Shown: positions 42,193-53,987 of the stretch, one piece after another
Position numbering within the stretch: position 1 is the stretch's first letter
Layout: each line of letters opens with the position of its first letter
NCBI GenBank assembly: GCA_039583875.1
Contig: CM077159.1
Location: 101,516,287-101,580,286 of the forward strand
Reading direction: 5' to 3'
Origin: Platanthera guangdongensis
Lineage: Eukaryota > Streptophyta > Magnoliopsida > Asparagales > Orchidaceae
Length of the DNA stretch: 64,000 bases
Notes under the pieces: model-generated
The model's database searches: none
What the model saw: only the letters and a program-made list of their open reading frames with translations
What the model was told of the DNA's origin: nothing
Program-made: the position numbers and the translations under genes

Positions 42193-44690
42193 TTGTTTTT
42201 ATTTTGGTGTATGACCCGAGGGAATCCGTCAAATCTACTTGATATAGATCTGGAGATCGAGCAAAGCTTACAGCGACGCCTAAGACTCCGCAATCTCAAT
42301 TCTCCAGATTTGGTTGAGGAATCTGTAGGTAACATTTCTTCTTCTTCTTCTTTTACCTCTCTTTCTTCTCAATTTTCTTTTATTTTGGGTGACCCAAATT
42401 CAAATATGGCCGATCTACGGACTATGTCCTATTATGCCTGGCCAAATTTGGATGAGGCGCAATCAAGTATTGTTCGACACGCTATTGCGAACAATAACTT
42501 TGAATTGAAGCCTAGCATCATTTAAATGGTACAATATTCTGTATAATTTGATGGGCTTCAAGATGAGGACCCAAACGCGCATATTTCGAACTATTTAGAA
42601 ATATGCGATACTTTTAAAATTAACGGGGTTTCTGATGATGCCATTCGGCTAAGGCTTTTTCCTTTTTCTTTGCGCACCAAAGCCAAGTAGTGGTTGGGTT
42701 CTCTACCAAGAGGCTCCATCAATATTTGAGCCGAGATGACGAAAAAATTTCTTACGAAATATTTTCCGCCCGCTAAGACGACCAAGTTGCGCAATGATAT
42801 TACATATTTCTCCCAAGTTGATACGGAAACATTACATGATACTTGGGAGCGATTTAAGGAATTATTTCGCCGTTGTCTGCATCCTGCAATCCTCGATTGT
42901 TTGTAAGTACAAACCTTCTATAATGGCCTCAATCAACAAGCAAGGCAACATATTGATGCCGCCGCCGGTGGAACGTCAAACAACAAGACACCGGTGACCG
43001 CCAAAGAGCTTATAGAAGGTATGGCCATGAATATGTATCAGTGGAGTACACCCAGATCTCGTCCACCTAAATCGGTCGGGATGTATGAAATCGATACGGT
43101 TTCTAGTTTATCTCCCAGGTTGAGAAACTACAAAAACAAATAGACAAGATGTCTGCTTTCTCGTCTACACCTACCTGTGAACCCCAATATTGGGAACCTT
43201 CCACCATTGCCGAACATGTGGATTATATGGGTAATCTGAATCGGCCACCTTTTAATTCGGGTAATAACTATGGTAATACTTATCACCCGGGTATAAGGAA
43301 TCACCCCAACTTCTCTTGGAGTAATCCAGGTAATGCGGCTTGCCCACCAAACACAATTCCACCAGGTTACTTTCCACCACAAGCTCCAAAACCTCCCACT
43401 CTCGAGGAGGCATTCCACAAATATGCGGCTAATAATGATGCCAATATCCAGAATCTTACCGGATCTATTCACAGTTTGGAAAATCAAATTGGGCAAATAG
43501 TAAAGATGCTTTCCGATCGACAACAAGAAGCATTACCGGGTAATACGGAGCCCAACTCAAAGGATCAAGCTAAAGCCATCACTCTATGAAGCAGGAAGGA
43601 GGTAATTACTTCTTTAAATCTGGTTGATACGAAGGTAGCAATTTCTTCACCTTCTCCTCCTCCTATGCCTTCTAATGATAATAAATCAAAGGCTTATCAA
43701 CCGCCTCTTCCCTATCCGTTTAGAATGCAAAAAGATCAGATGGATGAGCATCACAGTAAATTTATAGATATGTTTAAACAAATTCAAATTAATTTACCAT
43801 TTTGCGAAGTGATAACGCAAATGCCGAAGTACGCAAAGTACCTCAAGAATCTTTTATGTAATAAAAAGAAACTTAAAGATATCCCCACGGTTCAATTGAA
43901 CATGGCATGTTCAGCGATTTTACTTAATAAATTGCATAAGAAACTAACCGATCTGGGTAGTTTCTCAATTCCTTGTCTATTTGGCGATTTATCAGTAAAA
44001 CATGCGCTGGCCGATCTAGGCGCCTCGATTAATTTGATGTCTTATTCATTATTTAAAAAGTTGAGATTAGGAGAGCCTAATCCCACAAAATGAGCATCCA
44101 ATTGGTGGATCGGTCTATAAAATATCCCACGGGTATTATTGAGGATGTGCTTGTCAAGGTTGGCAAATTTATCTTTCCGGTAGATTTTGTCATCCTTGAC
44201 GTCAAAGAGGGCACCGAGGTAGCACTAATTCTCGGTCGCCCTTTTCTTGCCACCTCATGCACGGTTATAGACGTTAGTAACAGTAAACTTCTCCTTTGAG
44301 TCATAGATGAAGAAGTTACCTTTATTATTGAATTATCTATGAAAAATACGCTCTCTAACGACGACTCATGTTTCTTTTTGGAGACTTCTCTCAAAGAAGA
44401 CTATGTTTTATTTTCTGAAAATTTTTATTCGCATATTTTTCATGAAGAAAATTTTGACAATTTAAATTTGATTTCTCATGAAAATAGTAATAAAAATTTG
44501 GTCACACACGCACCTATTGTAGAAATTCTAGAATTCGGTAGTGACCGCTTAAGAACTTCGTATGAGAAACCTACAACTTTAAAACTTAAACAACTGTCAA
44601 ATCATTTACAATATTTATTTATAGCGGAGGGTTCCAAAGTTCCCATTATTGTGTCAGCTTATCTATCTGAAAAGCCCATAACGTAGCGCA
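42193..44690 (+). pseudogene. E7a Athila gag-protease, decayed
   Basis: Athila Gag pattern: RGNPSNLLDID, NNNFELKPSII, LRLFPFSLRTKAK, WLGSLPRGSI, TFYNGLNQQ, then a Pro/Asn-rich linker and NLTGSIHSLENQIGQI. Next come INLPFCEVITQMPKYAKYLK, the LADLGASINLMSYSLFKKL aspartic-protease region and LILGRPFLAT. Stops include 42523, TAG 42688-42690 (shared with E7b), 42904 and others. After IIVSAYLSEKPIT it goes straight into the non-coding trailer (AAACAAAGCGCTCATGGGAGG) that normally follows integrase, so RT-RNaseH-integrase was cut out cleanly. Confidence 0.85.
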
Positions 44691-44987
44691 CACCACAATG
44701 ATCGAGTTGAACGACCATAAACAAAGCGCTCATGGGAGGCACACCATGGTTATTTTTTTTAAAAAAAAATTTATATTCTATGTTTTTATAGGTTTGTAGG
44801 TTCATTGCTGCATGACGATCGGTCAGGCTCGAATGCCAAGTTCATATGATTTCTTCAAGTCGGTAATTTTTATATAGTTTATTTTATTTCTATCTCAAAA
44901 ATATAAATATATATATAAAAATTCAAAAAACAAGAAAAAAAGGAAAAAAAACAATTTTGCAAAAAAACTTTATGCATGTTTTCGTCT
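44691..44987. other. E7a spacer, no gene
   Basis: Trailer-like sequence, A/T runs; nothing recognised. Confidence 0.6.
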
Positions 44988-45540
44988 ACACGCCCCGGTC
45001 ACGGGCGTGACCAATGGGCGTGTACTTCTCGTTACATGGAACCCGACGCTAGTTCTGAGGTGGAGTTTTTACTGTCCTTCTTCCGTCAATGTCACGGGCG
45101 TGACCTTCCTTGGGCACGAGCGTTACATTAACGACATCCTTCCATCATGAGAAAACAAAAAACTATTTTAAAAAAAAATTCCATGTCGCCAGTCACGCCC
45201 GTGACATTCTATGTCATGTCCGTGACATAGGAGAGTCACGACAGTGACTTCCCTATGTATAACAATTTTTTTTTCACAAAGTTGTCCATCATTTTCAGTT
45301 ACACGCACAGGGTCACAGGCGTGACCCTGGGCCGTGTCAGGCGAATCCGAGGCATTGCCCGGTCATTGCCTCAGATTCCCTGTTTTCTTTATTTTTAATT
45401 CGACATGCCCCAGAGTCACGGGCGTGACTATGGGGAGTGACCCGGGAATTCGAGGCGGGAAGCCTCAGATTCTCTAACTGAAATTCAATTATTATTTTTT
45501 AGTACATGCCCCTATCACGGGCATGATAGGGGGGTGTGTC
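44988..45540 (+). repeat. Internal hairpin array upstream of E7a ORF1
   Basis: Units such as CCGGTCACGGGCGTGACC, AGGGTCACAGGCGTGACCCT, CAGAGTCACGGGCGTGACT and CCCCTATCACGGGCATGATAGGGG. Their arms are complementary and differ between units. Ends 20 bp before TATAAG. Confidence 0.88.
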
Positions 45541-45559
45541 CAACCCGAAAAGAAAATCC

Positions 45560-45565
45560 TATAAG
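45560..45565 (+). promoter_or_regulatory. Internal TATA box before E7a ORF1
   Basis: CCTATAAGTAGG about 94 bp upstream of the ORF1 ATG (45659). E7b has the better TATAAATAG at 53522. Confidence 0.55.
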
Positions 45566-45658
45566 TAGGATTTCACCCTTCTCTTTTATCCACACCTTCC
45601 ATCCTTCACCTTCTCTTCCCTTCCTTCTTTGGACGAAATTCTCTCCCTTTTTCTCACC

Positions 45659-46840
45659 ATGCCTTGCCACCACCCTCGTTCCACCGCATCTTCCTCCGAG
45701 CTCCCTGTAGATCCCGTCGCGGCGGAAGCCATGCTCCTTTTTAAAAATTCGACCCAACAGGACCAGAGCAATCGATTACGAGACGGACCCTTTGGCTTAT
45801 TCCGGATTTTGGATTGGGCAATCCTTGCGACCTTTGGAGCAGAAGATTTGGTTAGGGAATTTCTATCCACCCTTGGATGGAGTTCCCTCTTATTTATTTC
45901 GGAGCCCGCTTTCCTTGAGATTACTGTCGAGTTCTTGGATTCCTTTGAGTTTCGTTGGGCGGCGAATGATGATTTCATCGTCTTTCGCATGGGTTGGGTA
46001 ATGCATCAGCTCACCATCCGCCAACTCAATGTTGCCATGAGCTTTTGCTCTGAGGTCTTCGATTACCATACTGATTTTCCTCCTGATTTCAACCTTCTCA
46101 CCTTTTGGGCTGAACTCAGTAGTGACACCGCACCCTACACCCCAAAGAAATCTAAAGGCAGCCACCTCATTTCGCCCGCTTTGTGCATTTTCCACAACCT
46201 CCTCACCTTTACTCTTACTGGTCGCGGCGACGGCATGGCGTGGTGCCTCTGGCAGATTTACTATATTTATATAGTATATTTTACCGGGTCCCACTCAACC
46301 TTGGTTATATGCTCGCAATTTTCTTTCGACACACGGACGAAAATGTGAGGTTGGGAGAGGTGTACGGCGGCAACTTCATCACTTATCTCGCCAAGTAGAT
46401 CAGTCTTTGTGATACTCTTCCGCGACTGAACTACGTTCAGACGCTGCAAGTCATTCAGTTCCAGACCCTTTAAGCCCTCAGCGTAGCGCGACGACGTGAT
46501 GTCGAGTTTGAGTCTATCCCCCCAGTAGTCGGTGGCGGGGATCTTAATCTTGATTTCGGTGCCGGTCCCAGCATTCCTCCTCACTCTCCCCAGATTCCGC
46601 CACCACAGCTATAATCTACCCCAGCGCCCGGTCCTCAAAGCTATTGGGATCATCAATTTGGATTGATTCACACTCTCCTAGACCAGATGCAGACTCATTT
46701 TGACGACCATTTTACTCATTTTGGTGGACGCATTAACGTGCTGGAGGAGAGTCACGCTTCTTCCATGGCGCATATTACCCGCGAGTTCACAAATCTACGA
46801 ACACATTATCCGCCACCGGGGGGGGGGGGGGGGGGGTACT
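45659..46840 (+). pseudogene. E7a ATHILA ORF1-like gene
   Basis: Starts MPCHHPRSTASSSE; the ATG is conserved in E7b. The frame contains FLEITVEFLDSFEF, a hydrophobic/aromatic pattern, and QLTIRQLNVAMSF, then PPDFNLLTFWAEL and, after a frameshift near 46230, YMLAIFFRH and GGNFITYLAK. The pattern fits the ATHILA ORF-1 family, the extra gene downstream of pol in Athila elements. Its role is unknown; an envelope-like role has been proposed for the family, but no clear signal peptide or membrane anchor is seen here. The C-terminal part ends in a G19 run at 46818-46836. Confidence 0.72.
46818..46836 (+). repeat. G19 homopolymer
   Basis: Nineteen consecutive G. The E7b homologue at about 62677 has 9. 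Probably slippage. Confidence 0.85.
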
Positions 46841-48653
46841 AGAGATGTTGAGTACTTCTTTTCTTCGGAGTTGTAGTGGGTCGAATATTTCTGTATCCTT
46901 TCTTTGCAATTTCTATGTATCTTTTATTTTTATTAGAAAATATATTAAAAATTATGTTTTGCTTTAGTGTTTCATTTCAGGTCGAACGTGGTGCAGATTT
47001 GGACTCCTCAGGGAAGTTTTCTTTTCCTTTGCTCTTTATTTTTCCACATTGGGGACAATGTTTCGGTTAAGTATGAGGGGATATTTCTCACTAGTTTAAC
47101 TTCTTTTTTGCAAAACATACAAAAATAAAAAAGAAATTAAAATTTCAAATTTTATTTTTCTTAGTTTTTACAAAAATACAAAAAACATTCAAAAATATAT
47201 CAGGAATTTCAAAAAAACAGAAAATTGAAAATTAAATTTCTTAGAAAAGGATGTTTGGGATATCACCCCATCTTACCTCCTAGTACCGGTGAGAGCCCTT
47301 CATATGGTATACCTCGGGAATCCTAAGAAATAACAAAAAAATTAGGTTTAATTTTTAATTAGAGAAGTCTTTATTTCTATATTTTTTCATATGCAAAATC
47401 CATATCATTCAACTTTTACATAGTGTTTAGAGATTTTTCATGCTTTAATTAAATTTTGAATTTTGGAGTAAAACTGTTTGACATGTTGTGTTTCTTGTTA
47501 AGTGCACGTGTAAGTAGAATTTTATGTAGAACTAAAAATTCAGTATACAATTAGAGTTTTGTTTTTTTAAATGCGTGGAAACAAGTTTATTTTACTTTCA
47601 TTTTGAAACCGATAAAATCTAAAAATAATTTAAGAGAGTGTGTAAAAGTTTACGAGAGTGATATTTCGCGGATCAGGAAAGAGGTATTCTTTCTCGATGT
47701 CTAGAACTTGCCCTCTAGCTATTCTCAAGACATTGCATAAGTTAAACTCATTAGCATAAATATGATTTAGGCATTTCTTTTGACAAGTTTGAGCCTTTGC
47801 ACCCGTACCTAACGTTTTATCTTTACTAAGCCAATTTGAGTCTATACCCTATCTTTTGTTTTAGCTCCACCAAACACTTTACCAAATCCTAAAAAACATC
47901 CTAATTACACATCTAAGACCGAGCTTTAGAATATATATACAAAATGGTTTATGAGTGATTATGAGTCATTTTTTTTGGTGGCTAATTGAAAAAAAGAGTT
48001 GATTTATTTTTTCCTTCCTCCTCAAAAAAAAATAGATAAAAAAAATATGAAAAAAAGAGAGGAAGTATAAAAGTCTTTAACATGATGAAAAATAAGGAAA
48101 CGAAACAAAGGGATTTAGGAATTAGTTGCATTCTTAAAGCCATGATAATTTATTTTATGCAAGCTCTCTTTAGGTTTCGGTGTGTCAAGCCATTATGTTT
48201 ACCTTTGATTTTCCTCACCAAAACTTAAGCCTATGTTTCAACCTAGTTAAGTCCTATTGATTTGTGCTTATAAGTTAAACTAATGCCGTGGCAAGAGTGT
48301 GAAAGGGCAAGGCTATGGCCATCGTCATTGATGGATTTTTTTGGAGGGTATCTCAATCTTCGATTTGTACAATGTTATCTTAGTACGCACACTACTTTCT
48401 CCCTAAATATGATTTTAAGATTTGCCGTATTTTCAATTTCGAAGTAAAAATAATAAGTAAAAACACATTATAGAAAAGTAAAAAATAATTTATATGCTGA
48501 GTAGGTTTTCTACTAAAATAGCTACGCACATAGGCATAAGACTTTTGAAATTTTACACCTTAGGTTCAATTTTCTTTTCCAGCGTTAAAGTTTTCTACTC
48601 CCTATGGAAAGTTGTTTTCTCGGGAAGAGCAAACGAGTAAGTATGAGGGTATT
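46841..48653. other. E7a 3' spacer and polypurine-like end, no gene
   Basis: AT-rich with the Athila-type CACATTGGGGACAATGTTTC (about 47044). Ends AAGTATGAGGGTATT before the LTR at 48654. Homologous to 62717-63318 in E7b. Confidence 0.65.
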
Positions 48654-50031
48654 TGATAACTCTAATTTTATCTTCATCTTTTATATAGTTTTTATTTAAT
48701 AATTAACTAGATTATAATTATATTTTAATAATTTTGTTACTAATTACGTTCTTTTCTTATTTTAGGTCAATCTGGGCTGCTAATAGTATTTTGGAGTTTG
48801 AATAATTGATCAGGGGAACAAACTGAAGGAACATGGAAAAATCGCAAATTTCATGCCGGGTCACGGGCATGGCAAGCAGGCGTGACCCCTCCATGAGCTC
48901 CAGAATGGAGGGACACATCGGATTAAAATTATATGCCTTCGTCACCGGTGTGACCATGAGGTCACGGGCGTGTCTCTAAGGCGTGATGATCAGGCGTGTC
49001 GACTACTTTAAGAGGCCAGTTTTAGATTCAAGGCGTTCCCAGTCCTTGAAGACGACGGTTCCGAGCCTTACACGCCCTAGGTCACGGGCGTTACCTAGGG
49101 GCGTGACCCTCCAGCAAACTTGCCTATAAGTTCCAGAAAATTTCAGAAGCGAGGGGGAATTTTGGGGGGAGTTGAAGTTCTGTATTTTCTGCTTTATTTC
49201 TTGCATTTTTTCCATTTCATAGTCTAGATCTTTTGCTTTGTAAGCTTTAACTTAAGTTGTTTTTCATTCTATCATGTCTCTCTCTTCCCTATTTTTTAAT
49301 TACCTAATCATGATGAGTAGCTAAACTTCTTTTAGCACTTGATCATGATGAACCTTTGAATGAAATAAGCTTTTCAACTTTATCAAAAATGTCAAGCTCT
49401 TTACTTTACTCACTAACGATTTATCTTTGATTTGTATCGTGTCTAATTCATATTTTGCGGATATGTTCTTCGATCTAAGATTTGTATCCTAAATGACCGA
49501 GAGGTTGCGGATACGAGGAAATCACTCAATGATAAAAGTATTTGATTGCACTCCTCGAGAGAGGATGACATAAGTCTTCTGGATTAGAGTCAAATACAAT
49601 AGAGGGGTTCACTGCCTAAAGCAAGCTTAGGGGTTTCGACTGGCCGAGACGTCTTAATCGATCAACCTAAGGTTAGTAAAAAGCATGAACTTGAGAGAGA
49701 CGCTTTGTACTTTGGGAACCTCCACAGTTGAGTGAGTAATTTAAAAACTTGCATATTTTATTTTCATGAAGGTTTATTTTAATCCAAGAGGATTCTAGAT
49801 CAAGTGCTAGCTTTCCCATCATCGTATTTCTTTTTTTTTAGTTTTACGTTTCCTTTACCAAAATTGCAAAATCAACTTTCGTTCGATAAAATAGTAGCTT
49901 TTCTTGTGAGTACAAGTACTCAACGGTTCCTGAGTCTAAATACGATATTTTCTATACTATATTTTGATAAGTACACTTGCCTATTTTGGGTTATAGTTTG
50001 GAATTATTTTAAATCTATAAAATCCTCATCA
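48654..50031 (+). repeat. LTR shared by E7a and E7b (1378 bp)
   Basis: TGATAACTCTAATTTTATC...CCTCATCA. Acts as 3' LTR of E7a and 5' LTR of E7b. Hairpin array 48855-49110, then TATAAG at 49125. Confidence 0.9.
48855..49110 (+). repeat. Hairpin array in central E7 LTR
   Basis: Shortened array with CGGGTCACGGGCATGGC, GAGGTCACGGGCGTGTC and CTAGGTCACGGGCGTTACCTAG units. Confidence 0.8.
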
Positions 50032-50037
50032 AGTTTT

Positions 50038-50052
50038 TGGCGCCGTTGCTGG
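50038..50052 (+). other. E7b primer binding site (tRNA-Asp type)
   Basis: TGGCGCCGTTGCTGG, 6 nt after the LTR end, close to the tRNA-Asp PBS (TGGCGCCGTTGCCGG) used by Athila elements. Confidence 0.8.
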
Positions 50053-50149
50053 CGAACTTTTCTTTGTTGATATTTTGAAAGCAATGTTCTATTAATTTTT
50101 ATCATTTTCTTTTTGTTTTTTTTAAATCAAAATAAAAAAAATTATTATT

Positions 50150-52660
50150 TTGATTTTATTTTGGTGTATGACCCGCGGGAATACGTCAAATCTACTTGAT
50201 TTAGATTCGGAGAACGAGCGAAGCTTACGGCAACGCCTAAGTCTCCTCAATCTCAATTCTCCAAATTTGGTTGAGGAATTCGTAGGTAACATTTCTTCTT
50301 CTTATTATTCTTCTTCTACATCTCTTTCTTCTCAATTTTCTTCTAGTTTGGGTGACCTAAATCCAAATATGGCCGATCAATGGACTATGTCTTATTATGC
50401 CCGACCAAATTTGGATGAGGCACAATCAAGTATTGTTCGACCCGCTATTGCGAACAATAACTTTGAATTGAAGCCTAGCATCATTCAAATGGTACAACAA
50501 TCTGTACAATTTGATGGGCTTCAAGATGAGGACCCAAACAAGCATATTACGAACTTTTTAGAAATATGCAATACTTTTAAAATGAACGGGGTTTCCGATG
50601 ATGGCATTCGGCTAAGGCTTTTTCCTTTTTCTTTGCGCACCAAAGCCAAGTAGTGGTTGGGTTCTCTACCAAGAGGCTCCATCACTACTTGGGCCGAGAT
50701 GATGGAAAGATTTCTCATGAAATATTTCCGCCCGCTAAGACGACCAAGTAACGCAATGATATTACATATTTCTCCCAAGTTGATATAGAAATGTTATATG
50801 ATACTTGGAAGCGATTTAAGGAATTGCTTCGCTGTTCTCTGCATCATTCAATAGCTGATTGGTTGCAAGTACAAACCTTCTATTATGGTCTCAATCAACA
50901 AATGAGGCTACATATTGATGCCATCGCAAGTGGAACGTCAAATAACAAGACACTGATGACCGCCCAAGAACTTATAGAAGGTATGGCCATGAATACGTAT
51001 CAATGGAGTACACCCCGGTCTCATCCACCTAAATCGTCCGGGATGTACGAAATCGATACAGTTTATAGTTTCTCTCCAGGTTGAGAACTACAAAAACAAA
51101 TGGACGAGATGTCTGCTTCCTCGTCTACACCTACCTATGAACCCCAATATTGGGAACCTTCCACCATTACAGAACATGTGGATTACATTGGTAATCCGAA
51201 TCGACCACCTTTTAATTCGGTTAATAACTATGGTAATACTTATCACCCAGGTATAAGGAATCACCCCAACTTCTCTTGGAGTAATCAAGAGAATGCGGCT
51301 CGCCCACCAAACACAATTCCACTCGGTTACTTTCCACCACAAGATCCAAAACCTCCCACTCTCGAGGAGGCATTCCACAAATATACGGCTACTAATGATG
51401 CCAATATCCAGAATCTTACCAGATCTATTTGCAATTTGGAGAATCAAATTGGGCAAATAGAAAAGATGCTCTCTGATCGACAACAAGGAGCATTATAGGG
51501 TAATACGGAGCCCAACCCAATGGAGCAAGCTAAAACCATCACTCTACAGAGCGGGAAGGAGGTAACTAGTTCTTCAAATCCGGTTGATACGGAAGTACCA
51601 ATTTCATCACCTTCTCCTCCTCCTATGCCTTTTAATGATAATAAACGAAAGGTTTATCAACTGCCTCTTCCCTATCTGTCTAGAATGCAAAAATATCGGA
51701 TGGATGAGCATCAGAGTAATTTTTTAGATATGTTTAAACAAATTCAAATAAATTTACCATTTTGCGAAGTGATAGCTCAAATGCCAAAGTACGCAAAGTA
51801 CCTCAAGGATCTTTTATGTAATAAAAAGAGACTAGAAGATATCTCCATGGTCCAATTGAACGCGGAGTGTTCGTCGATTTTACTTAATAAATTGCCTAAG
51901 AAACTAACCGATCTGGGTAGTTTCTCTATTATTTGTCTATTTGGTGATTTATCAGTAAAACATGAGTTGGCAGATCTAGGCATCTCGATTAATTTGATGC
52001 ATTATTCATTATTTAAAAAGTTGGGATTTGGAGACCCTAATTCCACAAAAATGAGCATCCAATTGGCGGATCGGTCTATAAAATACCCTATGAGTATTAT
52101 TGAGGATGTGTATGTCAAGGTTGACAAATTTATCTTTTCGATAGATTTTGTCATCTTTGACGTCGAAGAGGACACCGAGGTACCTCTAATTCTCGGTCGC
52201 ACTTTTTCTGTCACCTCACATGCGATTATTTACTTTAGTAACGGTAAACTTCTCCTTAGAGTTAGAGATGAAGAAGTTACATTTACTATTGAATCATCTA
52301 TGAAAAATACGTTCTCTAACGACGACTCATGTTTCTTTATGGAGGCTTCTCCCGAAGAAGACTCCATTTTATTTTCTGAAAATTTTTATTCGCCTATTTT
52401 TCATGATGAAAATTTTGAAAATTTAAATTTAATTTCGCATGAAAATAGTAATAACAATTTTGTCACAAACGCACCTATTGTAGAAACTCTAGAATTCGGT
52501 AGTGACCGCTTAAGAACTTCGTATGAGGAACATCCAACTTTATAACTTAAACAACTGCCAGATCATTTTCAATATTTATCTCCATTGGAAGGTTCCAAAC
52601 TTCCCGTTATTGTGTCGGCTTATCTATTCGAAAATCCCATAACGTAGCGCACACCGCAAT
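50150..52660 (+). pseudogene. E7b Athila gag-protease, decayed
   Basis: Same order as E7a: NNNFELKPSIIQMVQQS, NFLEICNTFKMNGVS, LRLFPFSLRTKAK then TAG (50651-50653), WLGSLPRGSITTW, and a one-base deletion near 50723. Then VQTFYYGLNQQMRLHIDA, the linker, and a 341-codon open stretch (51520-52545) with INLPFCEVIAQMPKYAKYLK and the protease-like LADLGISINLMHYSLFKKL. Here the Ala of DLGAS has become Ile. It then runs into the trailer (AAACAAAGTGCTCGTGGGAGG) without RT. Confidence 0.85.
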
Positions 52661-52941
52661 GGTCTAGCTCAACGACCATAAACAAAGTGCTCGTGGGAGG
52701 CACCCCATAGTTATTCTTTTTTTTTTAAATTTTATTTTTTAAGTTTTTGCAGGATTGAATGTTCGTTGCTGCATGACGATAGGTCGGGCTCGAACGTCAA
52801 GTTCATATAATTTCTTCAAATCGGTAATTTTTATATAGTTTATTTTATTTCTATCTCCAAAATATAAAATAGTCTATAAAAATTCAAAAAACAAGAAAAA
52901 AAGGAAAAACAATTTTGTAAAAAAAATTTATGCATGTTTTC
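52661..52941. other. E7b spacer, no gene
   Basis: Homologous to 44691-44987; T- and A-rich. Confidence 0.6.
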
Positions 52942-53508
52942 GTCTACACGTCCCGATCATGGGCGTGACCAACGGGCATGTATTTCCCGTTACACAGAAC
53001 CCGGTGTTGGTTCCGAGGGGGGGTTTTTAATGTTCGTCTTCTATCAATGTCACGGGCGTGACCTTCCTTGGTCACGGGCGTGACATTAACGACATCTTTC
53101 CGTCCCGAGAAAACAAAAAACTATTTAAAAAAAAATTCTATTTCGCCAGTCACGCCCGTGACATTCTATATCACGCCCGGGACATATGAGAGTCACGGTA
53201 GTGACTTCTCCATGTATAACAAAATTCTTTTTTTAGAAAGTTGTCCATCGTTTTCAATTACATGCCCAGGGTCATGGGCATGACCCTGGGCCGTGTCAGG
53301 CGAATCCATGGCATTGCCCGGTCAATGCCTCAGATTTTTTGTTTTCTTTATTTTTAATTCGACACGCCCCAGAGTCATGGGCGTGACTCTGTGGCGTGGC
53401 CCGTGAATCCGAGGCAGGGAGCCTCGGATTCCCTGACTGAAATTCAATTTTTATTAATTTTTTTAGTACATGCCCCATATCACGGGCGTGACAAGGGGGC
53501 GTGTCTAA
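52942..53508 (+). repeat. Internal hairpin array upstream of E7b ORF1
   Basis: Same set as 44988-45540, for example CAGAGTCATGGGCGTGACTCTG and CCAGGGTCATGGGCATGACC. The former is better paired than its E7a counterpart (ACTATGGGG). Confidence 0.85.
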
Positions 53509-53521
53509 CCTGAAAAAATCC

Positions 53522-53530
53522 TATAAATAG
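53522..53530 (+). promoter_or_regulatory. Internal TATA box before E7b ORF1
   Basis: TATAAATAG, 14 bp after the last hairpin and 98 bp before the ATG at 53620. Confidence 0.62.
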
Positions 53531-53619
53531 TATTTCACCCTTCCCTTTTCTCCAACCTTACATCCTTCACCTTCTCTTCCCTTCCTTCTTTGTCCAAAAT
53601 TCTCTCCCTTTTTCTCATC

Positions 53620-53987
53620 ATGCCTCGCCACCACCCTCGTTCGACCGCCTCTTCCTCTGAGCACACCATAGATCCCGCGGCGGTGGAAGCCATGTTCCTT
53701 TTTAAAAACTCCACCCAACAGGACCAGAGCGATCGATTACGTGCCAAACCCTTTGGAGTATTCCGAATTTTTCATTGGGCGATCGTCGGGACCTTTGGAG
53801 CAGCAGATTTGGTTAGGGAATTTCTATCCACCCAAGGATGGAGTTCCTTCTTCTCTATTTTGGAGCCCACTTTCCTTGAGCTCATCATCGAGTTCTTGGC
53901 TTCCTTTGAGTTGCGTTGGGCGGCGAATGATGATTTCATCGTCTTTCATATGGGTTGGGTGACGCATCAGCTCACCATCTGCCAACT
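53620..53987 (+). pseudogene. E7b ATHILA ORF1-like gene, part 1
   Basis: MPRHHPRSTASSSEH ... FLELIIEFLASFELRW ... QLTICQL, then broken by T1 at 53988. Further pieces: 54331-54448 (PPDFNLFTFWVEL region), 61979-62716 after E10. The third piece has LNLGYMLVIFFRH and GGNYITYLAK and the C-terminal HFTHFDGCFTALEDSHASFV. Confidence 0.72.

Larger units (their letters stand above)
40487..48653 (+). mobile_element. E7a: Athila-type element without RT/RNaseH/integrase
   Basis: LTR 40487-42071, degenerate PBS, gag-protease relic, hairpin array, internal promoter, ATHILA ORF1-like gene and 3' spacer; the following LTR (48654-50031) is shared with E7b. LTR ends TGATAAC...CATCA and the tRNA-Asp-type PBS in the sister copy are Athila features. 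The pol enzymatic domains are missing between the protease (about 44300) and the hairpin array. It lies in E5 with no right-hand TSD, since the tandem is truncated at 63318. Confidence 0.88.
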
